Shown piece after piece: positions 18,227-29,213 of a DNA stretch of 64,000 nt. The translations under genes were made by a program, and so were the position numbers. The DNA is from Streptomyces sp. NBC_00483 (lineage in GTDB: Bacteria > Actinomycetota > Actinomycetes > Streptomycetales > Streptomycetaceae). The stretch covers positions 6,696,001-6,760,000 of the forward strand of contig NZ_CP107880.1 in NCBI RefSeq assembly GCF_036013745.1, read 5' to 3'. The notes under the pieces are model-generated. The model saw only the letters and a program-made list of their open reading frames with translations. It searched no databases and had not been told where the DNA came from. Every line of letters starts with the position of its first letter. Position 1 is the first letter of the stretch.

Positions 18227-20170
18227 GTGGCGAACCCGGTACCCCCGCGCGATCGGACGGATCAGCCCTGGCGTTCCGAGGGCGCTCCGCCCCCTCCGCC
18301 CCCGCCGGGACCCAAGCGCAAGATGCCCGGCGGCTGGGGCGGCCTCATCCTGACGGCCCTGATCGTCTACCTCATCGCCAACCTGGTGCTGTCGTTCTTC
18401 AACGAGGGCGACGAGCCGACCGTCTCGTACACCGAGTTCAGCAAGCAGGTCGAGGCCGACAACGTCACCAAGATCTACTCCAAGGGCGACGCGATCCAGG
18501 GCGAGCTCAAGAAGGAGAAGCCCACCCCCAAGGACAGCGACAGCAAGCGCAAGAACTACACCAAGTTCACGACGCAGCGCCCGGCCTTCGCCGACGACGA
18601 CCTCTGGGCCAACCTGGAGAAGCACGACGTCACCGTGACGGCCGAACCCGTCGTCCAGGAACGCAGCTTCCTGTCCAACCTGCTCATCTCGCTCGCCCCG
18701 ATGCTCCTGCTCGTCGTGCTGTGGGTGTTCATCGCGCGGCGCATGAGCCAGGGCATGGGCGGCGGCGCGGGCGGCATGCTCGGCCGCAAGCAGCCGCCCA
18801 AGCCGGTCGAGCTCGAACCGGGCAAGAAGCGCACCACGTTCGAGGACGTCGCCGGCATCGACGAGGTCGAGGGCGAGCTCAACGACGTCGTCGACTTCCT
18901 CAAGAACCCCGACGACTACCGCACCATGGGCGCCAAGATGCCGCGCGGTGTGCTGCTCGCGGGCCCGCCCGGCACCGGCAAGACGCTGCTCGCGCGCGCG
19001 GTGGCAGGCGAGGCCGGGGTGCCGTTCTTCTCCGCGTCCGCCTCGGAGTTCATCGAGATGATCGTCGGCGTCGGCGCCTCACGCGTGCGTGAGCTGTTCG
19101 CCGAGGCCCGCAAGGTCGCCCCGTCGATCATCTTCATCGACGAGATCGACACCATCGGCCGGGCCCGCGGCGGTGGCGGCGGCGTGGGCGGTCACGACGA
19201 GCGCGAGCAGACCCTGAACCAGATCCTCACGGAGATGGACGGCTTCAGCGGTTCCGAGGGCGTCATCGTCATCGCGGCCACCAACCGCGCGGACGTCCTC
19301 GACCCGGCCCTGACCCGCCCCGGCCGCTTCGACCGGATCGTCAACGTCTCGCCGCCCGACCGCGGCGGCCGCGAGTCCATCCTCAAGATCCACACCCGCG
19401 ACATCCCGCTCGCCCCCGACGTCGACCTCGGCCAGGTCGCCCGTACGACCCCGGGCATGACCGGCGCCGAACTCTCCAACCTCGCCAACGAGGCCGCCCT
19501 GCTCGCCGTCAAGCGCAAGCAGAAGCAGGTCAGCCAGTCCGACCTCTCCGAAGCGCTCGAAAAGGTCCAGCTCGGCGCCGAGCGGCCCCTGGTGATGCCC
19601 GACGAGGAGCGCCGCCGCACCGCCTTCCACGAGAGCGGCCACGCCCTCCTCGGCATGCTGCAGCCCGGCGCCGACCCCGTCCGCAAGATCACGATCGTGC
19701 CGCGCGGCCGCGCCCTCGGCGTCACGCTCTCCACTCCGGACTCCGACAAGTACGCGTACACGGAGGAGTACCTGAGGGGCCGCATCATCGGCGCCCTCGG
19801 AGGCATGGCCGCCGAACACGTCGTCTACGGAGTCATCACGACCGGCGCCGAGAACGACCTGGAGCAGGTCACCAACATCGCCCGCGGCATGGTCGCCCGC
19901 TGGGGCATGAGCGAGAAGGTCGGCCGCCTGTCCGCTCTTCCGAACGACGCCCAGCAGGCGTACGGGCTGGCCGCCGCCCCCGACACCCTCGACACGATCG
20001 ACGGCGAAATGCGCCGCATCGTGGACGAGTGCTACACGGAGGCGTGCCAGAAGCTGCGCGACAACCGGGACAAGCTCGACGCGCTGGCCGAGGCGCTCAT
20101 GGAGAACGAGACGCTGGAGGAGGCCGACGCGTACCGGATCGCCGGCGTCACGCGCTTCACCAAGGACTGA
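18227..20170 (+). CDS. ftsH: FtsH-type ATP-dependent zinc metalloprotease
   Basis: 647-residue membrane-anchored AAA+ protease degrading misfolded and regulatory membrane proteins. A proline-rich N-terminus (seven consecutive prolines near 21-27) precedes two membrane helices (about 38-58 and 150-168) flanking the extracytoplasmic domain. The AAA module has GPPGTGKT near residue 245, [11 protein letters not shown] and the second region of homology TRPGRFDR. The zinc site HESGH is near 467. Start GTG at 18227 has AGGAAGAGAGG upstream. Streptomyces usually carry more than one FtsH; location beside the yhf operon rather than folE suggests a paralogue. Confidence 0.92.
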   Translation: MANPVPPRDRTDQPWRSEGAPPPPPPPGPKRKMPGGWGGLILTALIVYLIANLVLSFFNEGDEPTVSYTEFSKQVEADNVTKIYSKGDAIQGELKKEKPTPKDSDSKRKNYTKFTTQRPAFADDDLWANLEKHDVTVTAEPVVQERSFLSNLLISLAPMLLLVVLWVFIARRMSQGMGGGAGGMLGRKQPPKPVELEPGKKRTTFEDVAGIDEVEGELNDVVDFLKNPDDYRTMGAKMPRGVLLAGPPGTGKTLLARAVAGEAGVPFFSASASEFIEMIVGVGASRVRELFAEARKVAPSIIFIDEIDTIGRARGGGGGVGGHDEREQTLNQILTEMDGFSGSEGVIVIAATNRADVLDPALTRPGRFDRIVNVSPPDRGGRESILKIHTRDIPLAPDVDLGQVARTTPGMTGAELSNLANEAALLAVKRKQKQVSQSDLSEALEKVQLGAERPLVMPDEERRRTAFHESGHALLGMLQPGADPVRKITIVPRGRALGVTLSTPDSDKYAYTEEYLRGRIIGALGGMAAEHVVYGVITTGAENDLEQVTNIARGMVARWGMSEKVGRLSALPNDAQQAYGLAAAPDTLDTIDGEMRRIVDECYTEACQKLRDNRDKLDALAEALMENETLEEADAYRIAGVTRFTKD

Positions 20171-20195
20171 ACGGCACGGCCCCCGCAGGAACCCG

Positions 20196-20221
20196 GCCCG
20201 CACGCCTCACGGCGTGCGGGC
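20196..20221. terminator. Terminator hairpin, ftsH / methyltransferase
   Basis: 11-bp perfect stem with a TCAC loop. The loop contains the complement of the stop codon of the convergent methyltransferase gene, so the hairpin serves both sides. Confidence 0.7.
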
Positions 20222-21070
20222 TATCAAGTACCTGAAGACATTGGGCATCCACACGGTGCCGTCGCCGCGCACATGCGCCTGCAGCGCCTCGGACACCTCC
20301 TTGTCGACCTGCGCCAGATCCGTCGCTCCCACGGCGGCGTCGAACAGGCCCGTCGACAGCAACCCGCGCACCGCGCTCTCGGCGTCCGCGTACCCGAAGG
20401 GGCACGCCACCCGGCCCGAGCCGTCGGGCCGCAGCCCCGCCCGCTGAGCGACCTCCTCCAGGTCGTCACGGAGCGCCGGGCGCCAACTCCCCGTACTACG
20501 TAGCGGGTCGGCGAGTTTTGTGGCCACCCGGAGGACGGACGACGTGGCACAGCGTTCCGGTGGACCCCAGCCGACGAGCACCACGGCGGCGCCCCGGCCC
20601 GCCAGCGGGGCCACGCTCTCCAGACGCGCGGAGAGCCCCTCGGAGTCCCCGGCCACACACCCGATCGGATGGAAGTCGGTGATCACGTTGTACGGGGCTC
20701 CGCCGGGATCGGCCGCGGTGAGATCGTCGGCGTCGGCCGTCGTGAGCCGGACGTCCGCGGGCTCCCGCGGCCGGTACGCGTCGGGCAGCAGCCGCTCCTC
20801 GGCCAGGGCGAGGAGCTCGGGATCCGAGGGCTCGACGCCGGTCACGGCCGCGCCGCGCGACGCCGCCATGAGGAGCGCGAGACCGGAGCCGCAGTCAAGG
20901 CCGAGGAGCCGGGTGCCCGAACCGACCTCCAGACGCTGATAGACCGCTTCGTAGAGCGGCACCAGCATCCGTTCCTGTATCTCCGCCCAGTCACGCGCGC
21001 GTGCGCACAAGTCCGTCTGCGGCGCGGGCGCCGTGTGAGGGAGGTGCCGTCGCACGAGCGTAGGTGTCAT
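20207..21070 (-). CDS. SAM-dependent methyltransferase-like protein
   Basis: 287-residue protein with a class-I SAM methyltransferase fold. Motif I is LLGLDCGSGLALL (residues about 54-66), followed by GVEPSDPELLALAEE at the second strand. Substrate unknown. The middle contains VLVGWGPPERCATSSVL and the C-terminus GTVWMPNVFRYLIAR, as in UbiE-like small-molecule methyltransferases. Start ATG at 21070. Single-gene unit divergent from the broken proS paralogue. Confidence 0.75.
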   Translation of the reverse strand: MTPTLVRRHLPHTAPAPQTDLCARARDWAEIQERMLVPLYEAVYQRLEVGSGTRLLGLDCGSGLALLMAASRGAAVTGVEPSDPELLALAEERLLPDAYRPREPADVRLTTADADDLTAADPGGAPYNVITDFHPIGCVAGDSEGLSARLESVAPLAGRGAAVVLVGWGPPERCATSSVLRVATKLADPLRSTGSWRPALRDDLEEVAQRAGLRPDGSGRVACPFGYADAESAVRGLLSTGLFDAAVGATDLAQVDKEVSEALQAHVRGDGTVWMPNVFRYLIARTP

Positions 21071-21277
21071 CGAAAGTTCCCCAATCCACCGAGAGATGCC
21101 GAGAGTTGTCGCTGTGATGTCTGGCCGTTCGCGTGACGTCCGACCGTGCTCGCGCGCTGCTCGCACTCCCCCCGTATGCCAGAAAACTCCGCAACGTCCG
21201 CCGCGTCTAGGGGTTGTTTGGCAGGCGCGGCGACAATGCGCGTGTGCACCGTCGTGCGCCCCCGGGCGGTCATATGA

Positions 21278-22761
<1,484 letters not shown>

Positions 22762-22956
22762 GCGCGCGTAGCCGGAGGGCGCTCGCGAAGGCGTACATGC
22801 CACTACGCACCACCTTGTTGTGAGCTGTGCGCCTTCTCCGTACATTTGCGCACCCGCCCTCCTCGGGACGCATCAGTGGGAACTGACTGGTACGTGCAAA
22901 TTATTTGGGATGCCCCGGAATAGGAACACGGAGGCACCCCGGCTCGTTGTCACGAC

Positions 22957-23553
22957 GTGAGCACGACACCACCTGTTCTCGCCGCAGAGCTGGCAGGGGC
23001 GTGGGCCGACATTCAGCGGCACCACCCCGAGCTGCCGGATCTTGCCGCGCCCGAATCCCTGATCGGCGAGTCGTCGTCCGCCTGTGGACGCGAGCTCTCC
23101 TTCGAGCGACTCCTCCACGAGGCAGTCCACGGCATCGCAGCCACGCGCGGAATCCGCGACACCTCGCGCGCCGGCCGCTACCACAACCGCAGATTCCTGG
23201 CCATCGCCGAGGAGTTGGGCCTCGACCACCCCGAGGAACCCCACCCCAGCAGCGGCTTCTCGCTGGTCACGCTCAACCCGGAGGCGAAGCAGCGCTACCG
23301 GCAGACGATCGAGCGGATCCAGCGCGCCCTGAAAGCGCACACCGTGGCGACCGCCGCGGACACCAAGCGAAGCTTCCGCGGCCCCGCCGCGCGGCACGGC
23401 TCCTCCGGGGGCGGCGTCCGCGTCAAGGCGGTCTGCGACTGCGGGCGCAACGTCCGTGTCGTGCCGTCGGTGCTCGCGCAGGCCCCGATCATGTGCGGCG
23501 GCTGCGGAAAGCCGTTCCGCATCCCGGAGATCGTCGGGGTCGCGGCGGGCTGA
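22957..23553 (+). CDS. Putative zinc-binding HExxH protein (SprT-like)
   Basis: 198-residue protein with a HEAVH motif (His54, Glu55, His58) followed by a helix and HNRRFLAIAEELGL, an arrangement like SprT-type zinc metalloproteases. The C-terminus is a zinc-ribbon-like pair of cysteine knuckles, CDCG near 154 and MCGGCG near 182. A proteolytic role is inferred only from the motif. Start is GTG at 22957; the ribosome site is weak. It stands alone ahead of the rpsP operon, the place where a conserved hypothetical is found in other Streptomyces. Confidence 0.7.
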   Translation: MSTTPPVLAAELAGAWADIQRHHPELPDLAAPESLIGESSSACGRELSFERLLHEAVHGIAATRGIRDTSRAGRYHNRRFLAIAEELGLDHPEEPHPSSGFSLVTLNPEAKQRYRQTIERIQRALKAHTVATAADTKRSFRGPAARHGSSGGGVRVKAVCDCGRNVRVVPSVLAQAPIMCGGCGKPFRIPEIVGVAAG

Positions 23554-23761
23554 GTGTGGCGCTCCTGGTGGGGCTCGGTGGAGCGGCCGAGGAGGATTCG
23601 GCTGCTCCGGAGACCTGTGGCACAATGGCTAGCTGTACTCGACAGTCGCATAGGACCCCTCTCTCCTCCGGCTGACGCGTCCATCGGGCACTCGGGTACC
23701 GCAACCCCACGCGGCAATCTCGCCGTGCCCACCCACGTCAAGACCAGGAGACACCACTTCC

Positions 23762-24181
23762 GTGGCAGTCAAGATCAAGCTGAAGCGTCTGGGCAAGATC
23801 CGCGCGCCTCACTACCGCATCATCGTCGCCGACTCCCGTACCCGCCGTGACGGCCGGGCCATCGAGGAGATCGGCCTGTACCACCCGGTGCAGAACCCGT
23901 CGCGCATCGAGGTCGACTCGGAGCGCGCGCAGTACTGGCTGGGTGTCGGCGCGCAGCCGACCGAGCCGGTCATGGCCATCCTGAAGCTCACCGGTGACTG
24001 GCAGAAGCACAAGGGTCTGCCGGCCCCCGCGCCGCTCAAGGTCGCCGAGCCGAAGTCCGCCCGCCCCTCCTTCGAGGCGCTGGCCACCGAGGACGAGCCC
24101 AAGGGTGAGGCCATCACTCAGAAGAAGAAGGCTGAGAAGAAGGACGAGGCCGAGGCCCCGTCCGAGTCGACCGAGGCCTGA
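23762..24181 (+). CDS. rpsP: 30S ribosomal protein S16
   Basis: 139 residues; the N-terminal 80 are canonical S16 ([19 protein letters not shown], then [13 protein letters not shown]). The C-terminus has an actinomycete extension rich in Lys, Glu and Ala. Start GTG at 23762, with AGGAG about a dozen bases upstream. First gene of rpsP-khpA-rimM-trmD. Confidence 0.97.
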   Translation: MAVKIKLKRLGKIRAPHYRIIVADSRTRRDGRAIEEIGLYHPVQNPSRIEVDSERAQYWLGVGAQPTEPVMAILKLTGDWQKHKGLPAPAPLKVAEPKSARPSFEALATEDEPKGEAITQKKKAEKKDEAEAPSESTEA

Positions 24182-24183
24182 GC

Positions 24184-24423
24184 ATGCTCGAGGAGGCTCT
24201 TGAGCACCTCGTGAAGGGCATCGTCGACAACCCCGACGACGTGCAGGTCGCCTCGCGCAACCTGCGCCGGGGGCGCGTCCTCGAGGTCCGGGTCCACCCC
24301 GACGACCTCGGCAAGGTGATCGGCCGCAACGGCCGCACCGCGCGCGCTCTGCGTACTGTCGTGGGTGCCATCGGCGGCCGTGGTGTCCGCGTCGACCTCG
24401 TCGACGTCGACCAGGTTCGCTGA
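24184..24423 (+). CDS. khpA: KH-domain RNA-binding protein KhpA
   Basis: 79-residue single-KH protein. The GXXG loop is GRNG at 47-50 in KVIGRNGRTARALR. KhpA proteins bind RNA, usually with KhpB/Jag, and are encoded between S16 and RimM in many Gram-positive bacteria. ATG at 24184, two bases after the rpsP stop, so translation is likely coupled. Confidence 0.93.
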   Translation: MLEEALEHLVKGIVDNPDDVQVASRNLRRGRVLEVRVHPDDLGKVIGRNGRTARALRTVVGAIGGRGVRVDLVDVDQVR

Positions 24424-24441
24424 GAAAAGTTGAACACCGGC

Positions 24442-24479
24442 TCGGGCCGGGGAGGGCTTACGAGCCGTCCCCGGCCCGA
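24442..24479 (+). terminator. Attenuator/terminator between khpA and rimM
   Basis: 12-bp perfect stem (24442-24453 with 24468-24479) with a further 4-bp hairpin in its loop, followed by a T-rich stretch. It could reduce rimM-trmD transcription relative to rpsP. Confidence 0.65.
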
Positions 24480-24523
24480 TTCGTTTGATCCGCCTCCGGC
24501 GGACTGACAGGAGAGTTTCCGAC

Positions 24524-25078
24524 GTGCAGTTGGTAGTCGGGCGCATCGGTCGCGCCCACGGCATCAAGGGCGAGGTCACCATCGAGGTGCGCACCGACGA
24601 GCCCGAGCTGCGGCTCGGCCCCGGCGCGCGACTCGCCACCGACCCGGCCTCCACGGGGCCGCTCACCATCGAGACCGGCCGGGTGCACAGCGGCCGGCTG
24701 CTGCTGCGCTTCGAGGGCGTACGGGACCGCACCGGGGCCGAGGCGCTGCGCAACACCCTGCTGATCGCCGAGGTGGACCCCGAGGAACTGCCCGAGGACG
24801 AGGACGAGTTCTACGACCACCAGCTCATGGACCTCGACGTCGTCACGGTCGACGGCACCGAGGTCGGCCGGATCACGGAGATCTCGCACCTGCCCTCGCA
24901 GGACCTGTTCATCGTGGAGCGGCCCGACGGCAGCGAGGTCATGATCCCGTTCGTCGAGGAGATCGTCACCGAGATCGACCTCGAGGAGCAGAAAGCCGTC
25001 ATCGACCCGCCGCCCGGCCTGATCGACGACCGCGCCGAGATCGTGTCCTCGCGCGAAGAGGGGGACGAGTCCGCATGA
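24524..25078 (+). CDS. rimM: Ribosome maturation factor RimM
   Basis: 184-residue 16S processing factor that binds S19 during 30S assembly. The N-terminal RimM domain begins [17 protein letters not shown] and a PRC-barrel domain follows, [22 protein letters not shown]. Start GTG at 24524 with AGGAG upstream. The stop overlaps the trmD start (ATGA). Confidence 0.95.
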   Translation: MQLVVGRIGRAHGIKGEVTIEVRTDEPELRLGPGARLATDPASTGPLTIETGRVHSGRLLLRFEGVRDRTGAEALRNTLLIAEVDPEELPEDEDEFYDHQLMDLDVVTVDGTEVGRITEISHLPSQDLFIVERPDGSEVMIPFVEEIVTEIDLEEQKAVIDPPPGLIDDRAEIVSSREEGDESA

Positions 25079-25896
25079 GGCTCGACGTCGTCACGATCTT
25101 CCCCGAGTACCTGGAGCCGCTGAACGTCTCCCTCGTCGGCAAGGCACGCGCGCGTGGTCAGCTCGACGTCCATGCGCACGACTTGCGGCAGTGGACCCAC
25201 GACCGGCACAACACCGTCGACGACACCCCCTACGGCGGCGGCCCCGGCATGGTCATGAAGACCGAGCCGTGGGGGGACTGCCTCGACGACGTGCTCGCCG
25301 AAGGGTACGAGAGCGGCGCCCAGGGGCCCGTTCTGGTCGTCCCCACGCCCTCCGGGCGCCCCTTCTCCCAGGAGCTCGCCGTGGAGCTCTCCGAGCGCCC
25401 CTGGCTGGTCTTCACGCCCGCGCGCTACGAGGGCATCGACCGCCGCGTCATCGACGAGTACGCGACCCGGATGCCGGTGTACGAGGTCTCCATCGGCGAC
25501 TACGTCCTCGCGGGCGGAGAGGCCGCCGTGCTCGTGATCACGGAGGCCGTGGCGCGGCTGCTGCCCGGCGTCCTCGGCAACGCCGCATCGCACGAGGACG
25601 ACTCCTTCGCGCCCGGAGCCATGGCCAACCTCCTGGAGGGGCCCGTCTACACCAAGCCTCCCGAGTGGCGCGGCCGGGACATCCCCGACGTGCTGCTCAG
25701 CGGCCATCACAGCAAGATCGCGCGGTGGCGCCGCGACGAAGCGCTGCGCCGCACCACGCGCAACCGGCCCGATCTGATCGAGCGCACCGACCCCAAGGCC
25801 TTCGACAAGAAGGACCGCGAAATGCTCTCGATCCTGGGCTGGGGGCCGCGTCCCGACGGACGATTTGGGCCGACGCCCGAGATCGTGGAAGAATAG
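25075..25896 (+). CDS. trmD: tRNA (guanine37-N1)-methyltransferase TrmD
   Basis: 273-residue SPOUT enzyme methylating G37 next to the anticodon. It begins [15 protein letters not shown]. The knotted SAM site is visible as [12 protein letters not shown] and [14 protein letters not shown], and the C-terminal tRNA-binding part contains [21 protein letters not shown] at 25075 overlaps rimM. Confidence 0.97.
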   Translation: MRLDVVTIFPEYLEPLNVSLVGKARARGQLDVHAHDLRQWTHDRHNTVDDTPYGGGPGMVMKTEPWGDCLDDVLAEGYESGAQGPVLVVPTPSGRPFSQELAVELSERPWLVFTPARYEGIDRRVIDEYATRMPVYEVSIGDYVLAGGEAAVLVITEAVARLLPGVLGNAASHEDDSFAPGAMANLLEGPVYTKPPEWRGRDIPDVLLSGHHSKIARWRRDEALRRTTRNRPDLIERTDPKAFDKKDREMLSILGWGPRPDGRFGPTPEIVEE

Positions 25897-25989
25897 GCCG
25901 CTGCTGTACGTCCAGTCTGCGCCCCTGCCACAGGGGGAACGACGCAAGACCCGACGCGAACAGCTACCGAAACTCATCGCATACCTCCC

Positions 25990-26011
25990 GCCGATGACCT
26001 GTGGCATCGGC
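25990..26011 (+). other. Small hairpin in the rplS leader
   Basis: 7-bp stem GCCGATG/CATCGGC, 8-base loop, 18 bases before the L19 start. Could be part of ribosomal-protein leader regulation; function unproven. Confidence 0.35.
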
Positions 26012-26028
26012 GAAGAAAGCAGACGATC

Positions 26029-26379
26029 ATGGCTCACCTTCTCGACTCCGTCGACTCCGCGTCGCTGCGCGACGACGTCCCGGCCTTCCGCCCCGGCGAC
26101 ACCGTCAACGTCCACGTCCGCGTCATCGAGGGCAACCGCTCCCGTGTGCAGCAGTTCAAGGGCGTAGTCATCCGCCGCCAGGGCGCCGGCGTCCGCGAGA
26201 CCTTCACGGTCCGCAAGGTCTCCTTCTCCGTCGGCGTCGAGCGCACCTTCCCGGTGCACACCCCGATCGTCGAGAAGATCGAGCTCGTCACCAAGGGTGA
26301 CGTCCGCCGCGCCAAGCTGTACTACCTCCGTGACCTGCGCGGCAAGGCCGCGAAGATCAAGGAGAAGCGCGAGAGCTGA
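26029..26379 (+). CDS. rplS: 50S ribosomal protein L19
   Basis: 116-residue L19 at the 30S-50S interface, recognised by [22 protein letters not shown] and [18 protein letters not shown]. Start ATG at 26029 after GAAGAAAGC; 132-base leader from trmD. A 9-bp terminator follows. Confidence 0.97.
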   Translation: MAHLLDSVDSASLRDDVPAFRPGDTVNVHVRVIEGNRSRVQQFKGVVIRRQGAGVRETFTVRKVSFSVGVERTFPVHTPIVEKIELVTKGDVRRAKLYYLRDLRGKAAKIKEKRES

Positions 26380-26385
26380 GCCGCT

Positions 26386-26406
26386 CGGCGCCCCGAGGGG
26401 GCGCCG
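26386..26406 (+). terminator. rplS terminator
   Basis: 9-bp GC-only stem with GAG loop starting seven bases after the rplS stop. Confidence 0.7.
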
Positions 26407-26457
26407 GCGCATCTCGCCTGCGGCGTCCACAGGGCGGCCGGATAGCATCTGGCCTCG

Positions 26458-27162
26458 ATGGACACCGAAGCACAGCATGAGGAGCGCGACCGCTCCTCCG
26501 AGCCCCATGAGAACACCTCACAGGGCGAGGAGGACCGGTCGCGCTCCTCTTTGCTTCTCCAGGTGCTCGACTGGCTGCCGGGCGGCCGCATCACTCTGGC
26601 CCTGCTGCTGTGCCTGGCCTGCCTGCTGGCCGTCAGCGTCTTTGTGATGCAGCCCTTCCAGATCCCCAGCGGCTCCATGGAGAGCACATTGAGGGTCGGG
26701 GACCGCGTTCTCGTAAATAAGTTGGCGTACCGTTTCGGTGCCGAGCCGACCCGCGGCGACGTGGTGGTCTTCGACGGCAGCGGGTACTTCGGGGAGGGCG
26801 ACTACATCAAGCGCGTCGTGGGCACGGGGGGAGACCGGGTGGTCTGCTGCGACACCAAGGGGAGGATCGAGGTGAACGGGAAGTCCGTGGACGAGCGCTC
26901 CGTGCTGCACACCGCGGACGCGCCTTCGGAGGTGCCGTTCAACATCGTGGTTCCCGAAGGCACCCTCTTTCTGCTCGGTGACCATCGCAGCGACTCCCGT
27001 GACTCCCGCGACTACTTGGGCGCACCTGGCGGCGGGTTCGTCCCCGTGGACCAGGTGATCGGCAAGGCCGAGTGGATCGCGTGGCCGACCGGACACTGGC
27101 ACTCCTTGTCCCGTACGGACGTCTACGCGCGTGTGCCCGCCCCCGGCGGCGCCCATGGGTAG
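26458..27162 (+). CDS. sipW: Type I signal peptidase (SipW-like)
   Basis: 234-residue membrane serine protease removing Sec/Tat signal peptides at the outer membrane face. After a charged N-terminus, one helix (about 45-64) leads to the catalytic Ser73 in IPSGSMEST; the general base Lys118 is in DYIKRVVGTGGD, and box E is LLGDHRSDSRDSR. It lacks an obvious C-terminal anchor helix, unlike the two following paralogues. First of four tandem signal peptidase genes, as in S. lividans sipWXYZ. The gene label follows that order. Confidence 0.92.
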   Translation: MDTEAQHEERDRSSEPHENTSQGEEDRSRSSLLLQVLDWLPGGRITLALLLCLACLLAVSVFVMQPFQIPSGSMESTLRVGDRVLVNKLAYRFGAEPTRGDVVVFDGSGYFGEGDYIKRVVGTGGDRVVCCDTKGRIEVNGKSVDERSVLHTADAPSEVPFNIVVPEGTLFLLGDHRSDSRDSRDYLGAPGGGFVPVDQVIGKAEWIAWPTGHWHSLSRTDVYARVPAPGGAHG

Positions 27163-28267
27163 GCGGGGCAAGACGCGCAGCCACGGCGGCGACGAGCGGC
27201 TGCCCACCGGCAGCCGGCCCACCAGCGGCCCCGAGCACCAGGGGAGGGCCGAGCGGCGCAAGCTCGCCCGCAAGGTGAAGCGCCGCCGAAGGCGCTCCGT
27301 GCTCAAGGAGATACCCCTCCTCATAGGCGTGGCCCTGGCCATCGCCCTCGTCCTGAAGACGTTCCTGGTGCAGGCCTTCGTCATCCCGTCGGGCTCCATG
27401 GAACAGACGATCAGGATCGGCGACCGGGTCCTGGTCGACAAGCTCACTCCCTGGTTCGGCGCGCAGGTGCAGCGCGGCGACGTCGTCGTCTTCAACGACC
27501 CGGGGAAGTGGCTCGAGCAGGAGGCCGGTCAGAAGAAGGAATCCCCGGTCGGCGTGAAGCAGGTCAAGGAAGGCCTGACCTGGATCGGGCTGCTGCCGTC
27601 CGACAATGAACGCGACCTCATCAAGCGGGTCGTGGGCGTCGGGGGCGACACTGTGAAGTGCTGCGACAAGCAGGGCCGCGTCACGGTCAACGGGACACCG
27701 CTCGAAGAGCGTGCGTACATCCATCCCGGCAACGCCCCCTCGAAGTTCGACTTCTCGGTGAAGGTTCCCAAGGGGCGCCTGTTCGTGATGGGCGACCATC
27801 GCGCCAACTCCGCGGATTCCCGCTATCACCTCACCGAGGCCTTCAACGGGACCGTGTCCGAGGAGTCCGTGGTGGGGCGGGCCCGGTTCATCGGGTGGCC
27901 GATCGGTCACTGGGCCTCGTTGTCACAGCCTCCGACCTTCGCCGCCGTGGCCGACGCGCAAGGAGACGGGTCGTCCGCGGCCTCAGAAACGTCGCATAGG
28001 GTGGCCTCCACGTACGGCGCCGGACCGGGCTCGAAAGCCCCGGATTCGGACGGATTTATCCCCCTCCCGACCCCTGCGGAACTCCCGCTCGTTATGGGAG
28101 TGGTGGGCCTGCATCGGATACGGGTCAGGCAGCGGCACGGAGTGAGGAGTGGATGTGGGGGACTTGGCGGTCGGCGCACGGTCAGGGCATGGTCCCGAAG
28201 AGGAGCCCGGGCGATCCGACGACGCGGCGGGTCCGGGTCCCGAGGGCCGGACGCCCGAGACGGGTGA
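27155..28267 (+). CDS. sipX: Type I signal peptidase (SipX-like)
   Basis: 370 residues if read from ATG 27155, which overlaps sipW by eight bases. Catalytic Ser81 in IPSGSMEQT and Lys in DLIKRVVGVGGD are intact. A long basic N-terminus (KRRRRR) precedes the first helix, and a C-terminal hydrophobic helix (PAELPLVMGVVGL) gives a second anchor. The last 35 residues are Arg/Gly-rich and overlap the sipY start region in another frame, so part of this tail may be a by-product of GC-rich sequence rather than selected protein. Confidence 0.88.
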   Translation: MGRRGKTRSHGGDERLPTGSRPTSGPEHQGRAERRKLARKVKRRRRRSVLKEIPLLIGVALAIALVLKTFLVQAFVIPSGSMEQTIRIGDRVLVDKLTPWFGAQVQRGDVVVFNDPGKWLEQEAGQKKESPVGVKQVKEGLTWIGLLPSDNERDLIKRVVGVGGDTVKCCDKQGRVTVNGTPLEERAYIHPGNAPSKFDFSVKVPKGRLFVMGDHRANSADSRYHLTEAFNGTVSEESVVGRARFIGWPIGHWASLSQPPTFAAVADAQGDGSSAASETSHRVASTYGAGPGSKAPDSDGFIPLPTPAELPLVMGVVGLHRIRVRQRHGVRSGCGGLGGRRTVRAWSRRGARAIRRRGGSGSRGPDARDG

Positions 28268-29120
28268 CGGCTCGACCATGAGCGAGGCGCAGTCGAGCGG
28301 CGGGTCGAAGGGCGGATCCAAGAAGCCGCGCTCCTTCTGGAAGGAGCTCCCGCTCCTCATCGGTATCGCGCTCGTCCTTGCGCTCGTGATCAAGACGTTC
28401 CTGGTCCAGGCGTTCTCGATCCCTTCGGCGTCGATGGAGAACACGCTGAAGATCGGCGACCGGGTCCTGGTCGACAAGCTCACCCCGTGGTTCGGTTCGG
28501 AGCCGGAGCGCGGCGAGGTCATCGTCTTCCACGACCCGGCGAGCTGGCTGGAGGGCGAGCCGACGCCGGAGCCGAACGCGGTGCAGACGCTGCTCAGTTG
28601 GGTCGGTCTGATGCCGTCGGCCAACGAGAAGGACCTCATCAAGCGCGTCGTCGGCGTCGGTGGCGACACCGTCGAGTGCAACGGCACGGGCCCGCTCAAG
28701 ATCAACGGCAAGGCGCTGAACGAGCCCTACGTCTATCCGGGCAACACCCCGTGCAGCGACGACAACGCCGGTGGAACGTTCAAGGTGAAGGTTCCCAAGG
28801 GCAAAGTTTGGGTCATGGGTGACCACCGCCAGGACTCCATGGACTCGCGCTACCACCAGAACGACAAGAACAGCGGCTTCGTCCCCGTGGACAACGTCGT
28901 GGGCCGCGCCATCGTCGTAGCCTGGCCGCCCACGCACTGGTCGACGCTGCCGGTTCCGGACACCTTCGACCAGTCGGGCATCAACGCCGTGGCGAACGTG
29001 GCTCCGGGCGCGCTCGGACTCGCGGGCGCGGCACCGCTGGTGCTGTGGCGCAGGCGCAAGATCAATCAGCGCGTTACCGAGGGGAACACCAGGGTTTCTG
29101 CGGCTGGTGGCGCCCGGTAG
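28155..29120 (+). CDS. sipY: Type I signal peptidase (SipY-like)
   Basis: 321 residues from GTG 28155, chosen because GAGGAG lies five bases upstream; this overlaps sipX by 113 bases. An in-frame ATG at 28278, ten bases after the sipX stop, would remove the overlap but has a poor ribosome site. Catalytic Ser in IPSASMENT and Lys in DLIKRVVGVGGD are present, box E is VMGDHRQDSMDSR, and a C-terminal helix (GALGLAGAAPLVLW) is followed by RRRKI. Confidence 0.88.
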   Translation: MGDLAVGARSGHGPEEEPGRSDDAAGPGPEGRTPETGDGSTMSEAQSSGGSKGGSKKPRSFWKELPLLIGIALVLALVIKTFLVQAFSIPSASMENTLKIGDRVLVDKLTPWFGSEPERGEVIVFHDPASWLEGEPTPEPNAVQTLLSWVGLMPSANEKDLIKRVVGVGGDTVECNGTGPLKINGKALNEPYVYPGNTPCSDDNAGGTFKVKVPKGKVWVMGDHRQDSMDSRYHQNDKNSGFVPVDNVVGRAIVVAWPPTHWSTLPVPDTFDQSGINAVANVAPGALGLAGAAPLVLWRRRKINQRVTEGNTRVSAAGGAR

Positions 29121-29213
29121 GGTGCCGTCCCAGATCGCCGATCTTCCGTGGTCCGCACCGTTCCGGGGCTGGTTCGACGAGATCGACTTCTCCGAACCGC
29201 GGGAGCAACTGGG

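Noticed and set aside
23597..23626. Promoter for rpsP (TTCGGC-18-CACAAT)
   Set aside because: Both hexamers are poor matches, so it was not listed.
24811..26508. 565-residue minus-strand frame opposite trmD and rplS
   Set aside because: Same shadow pattern, spanning unrelated conserved genes.
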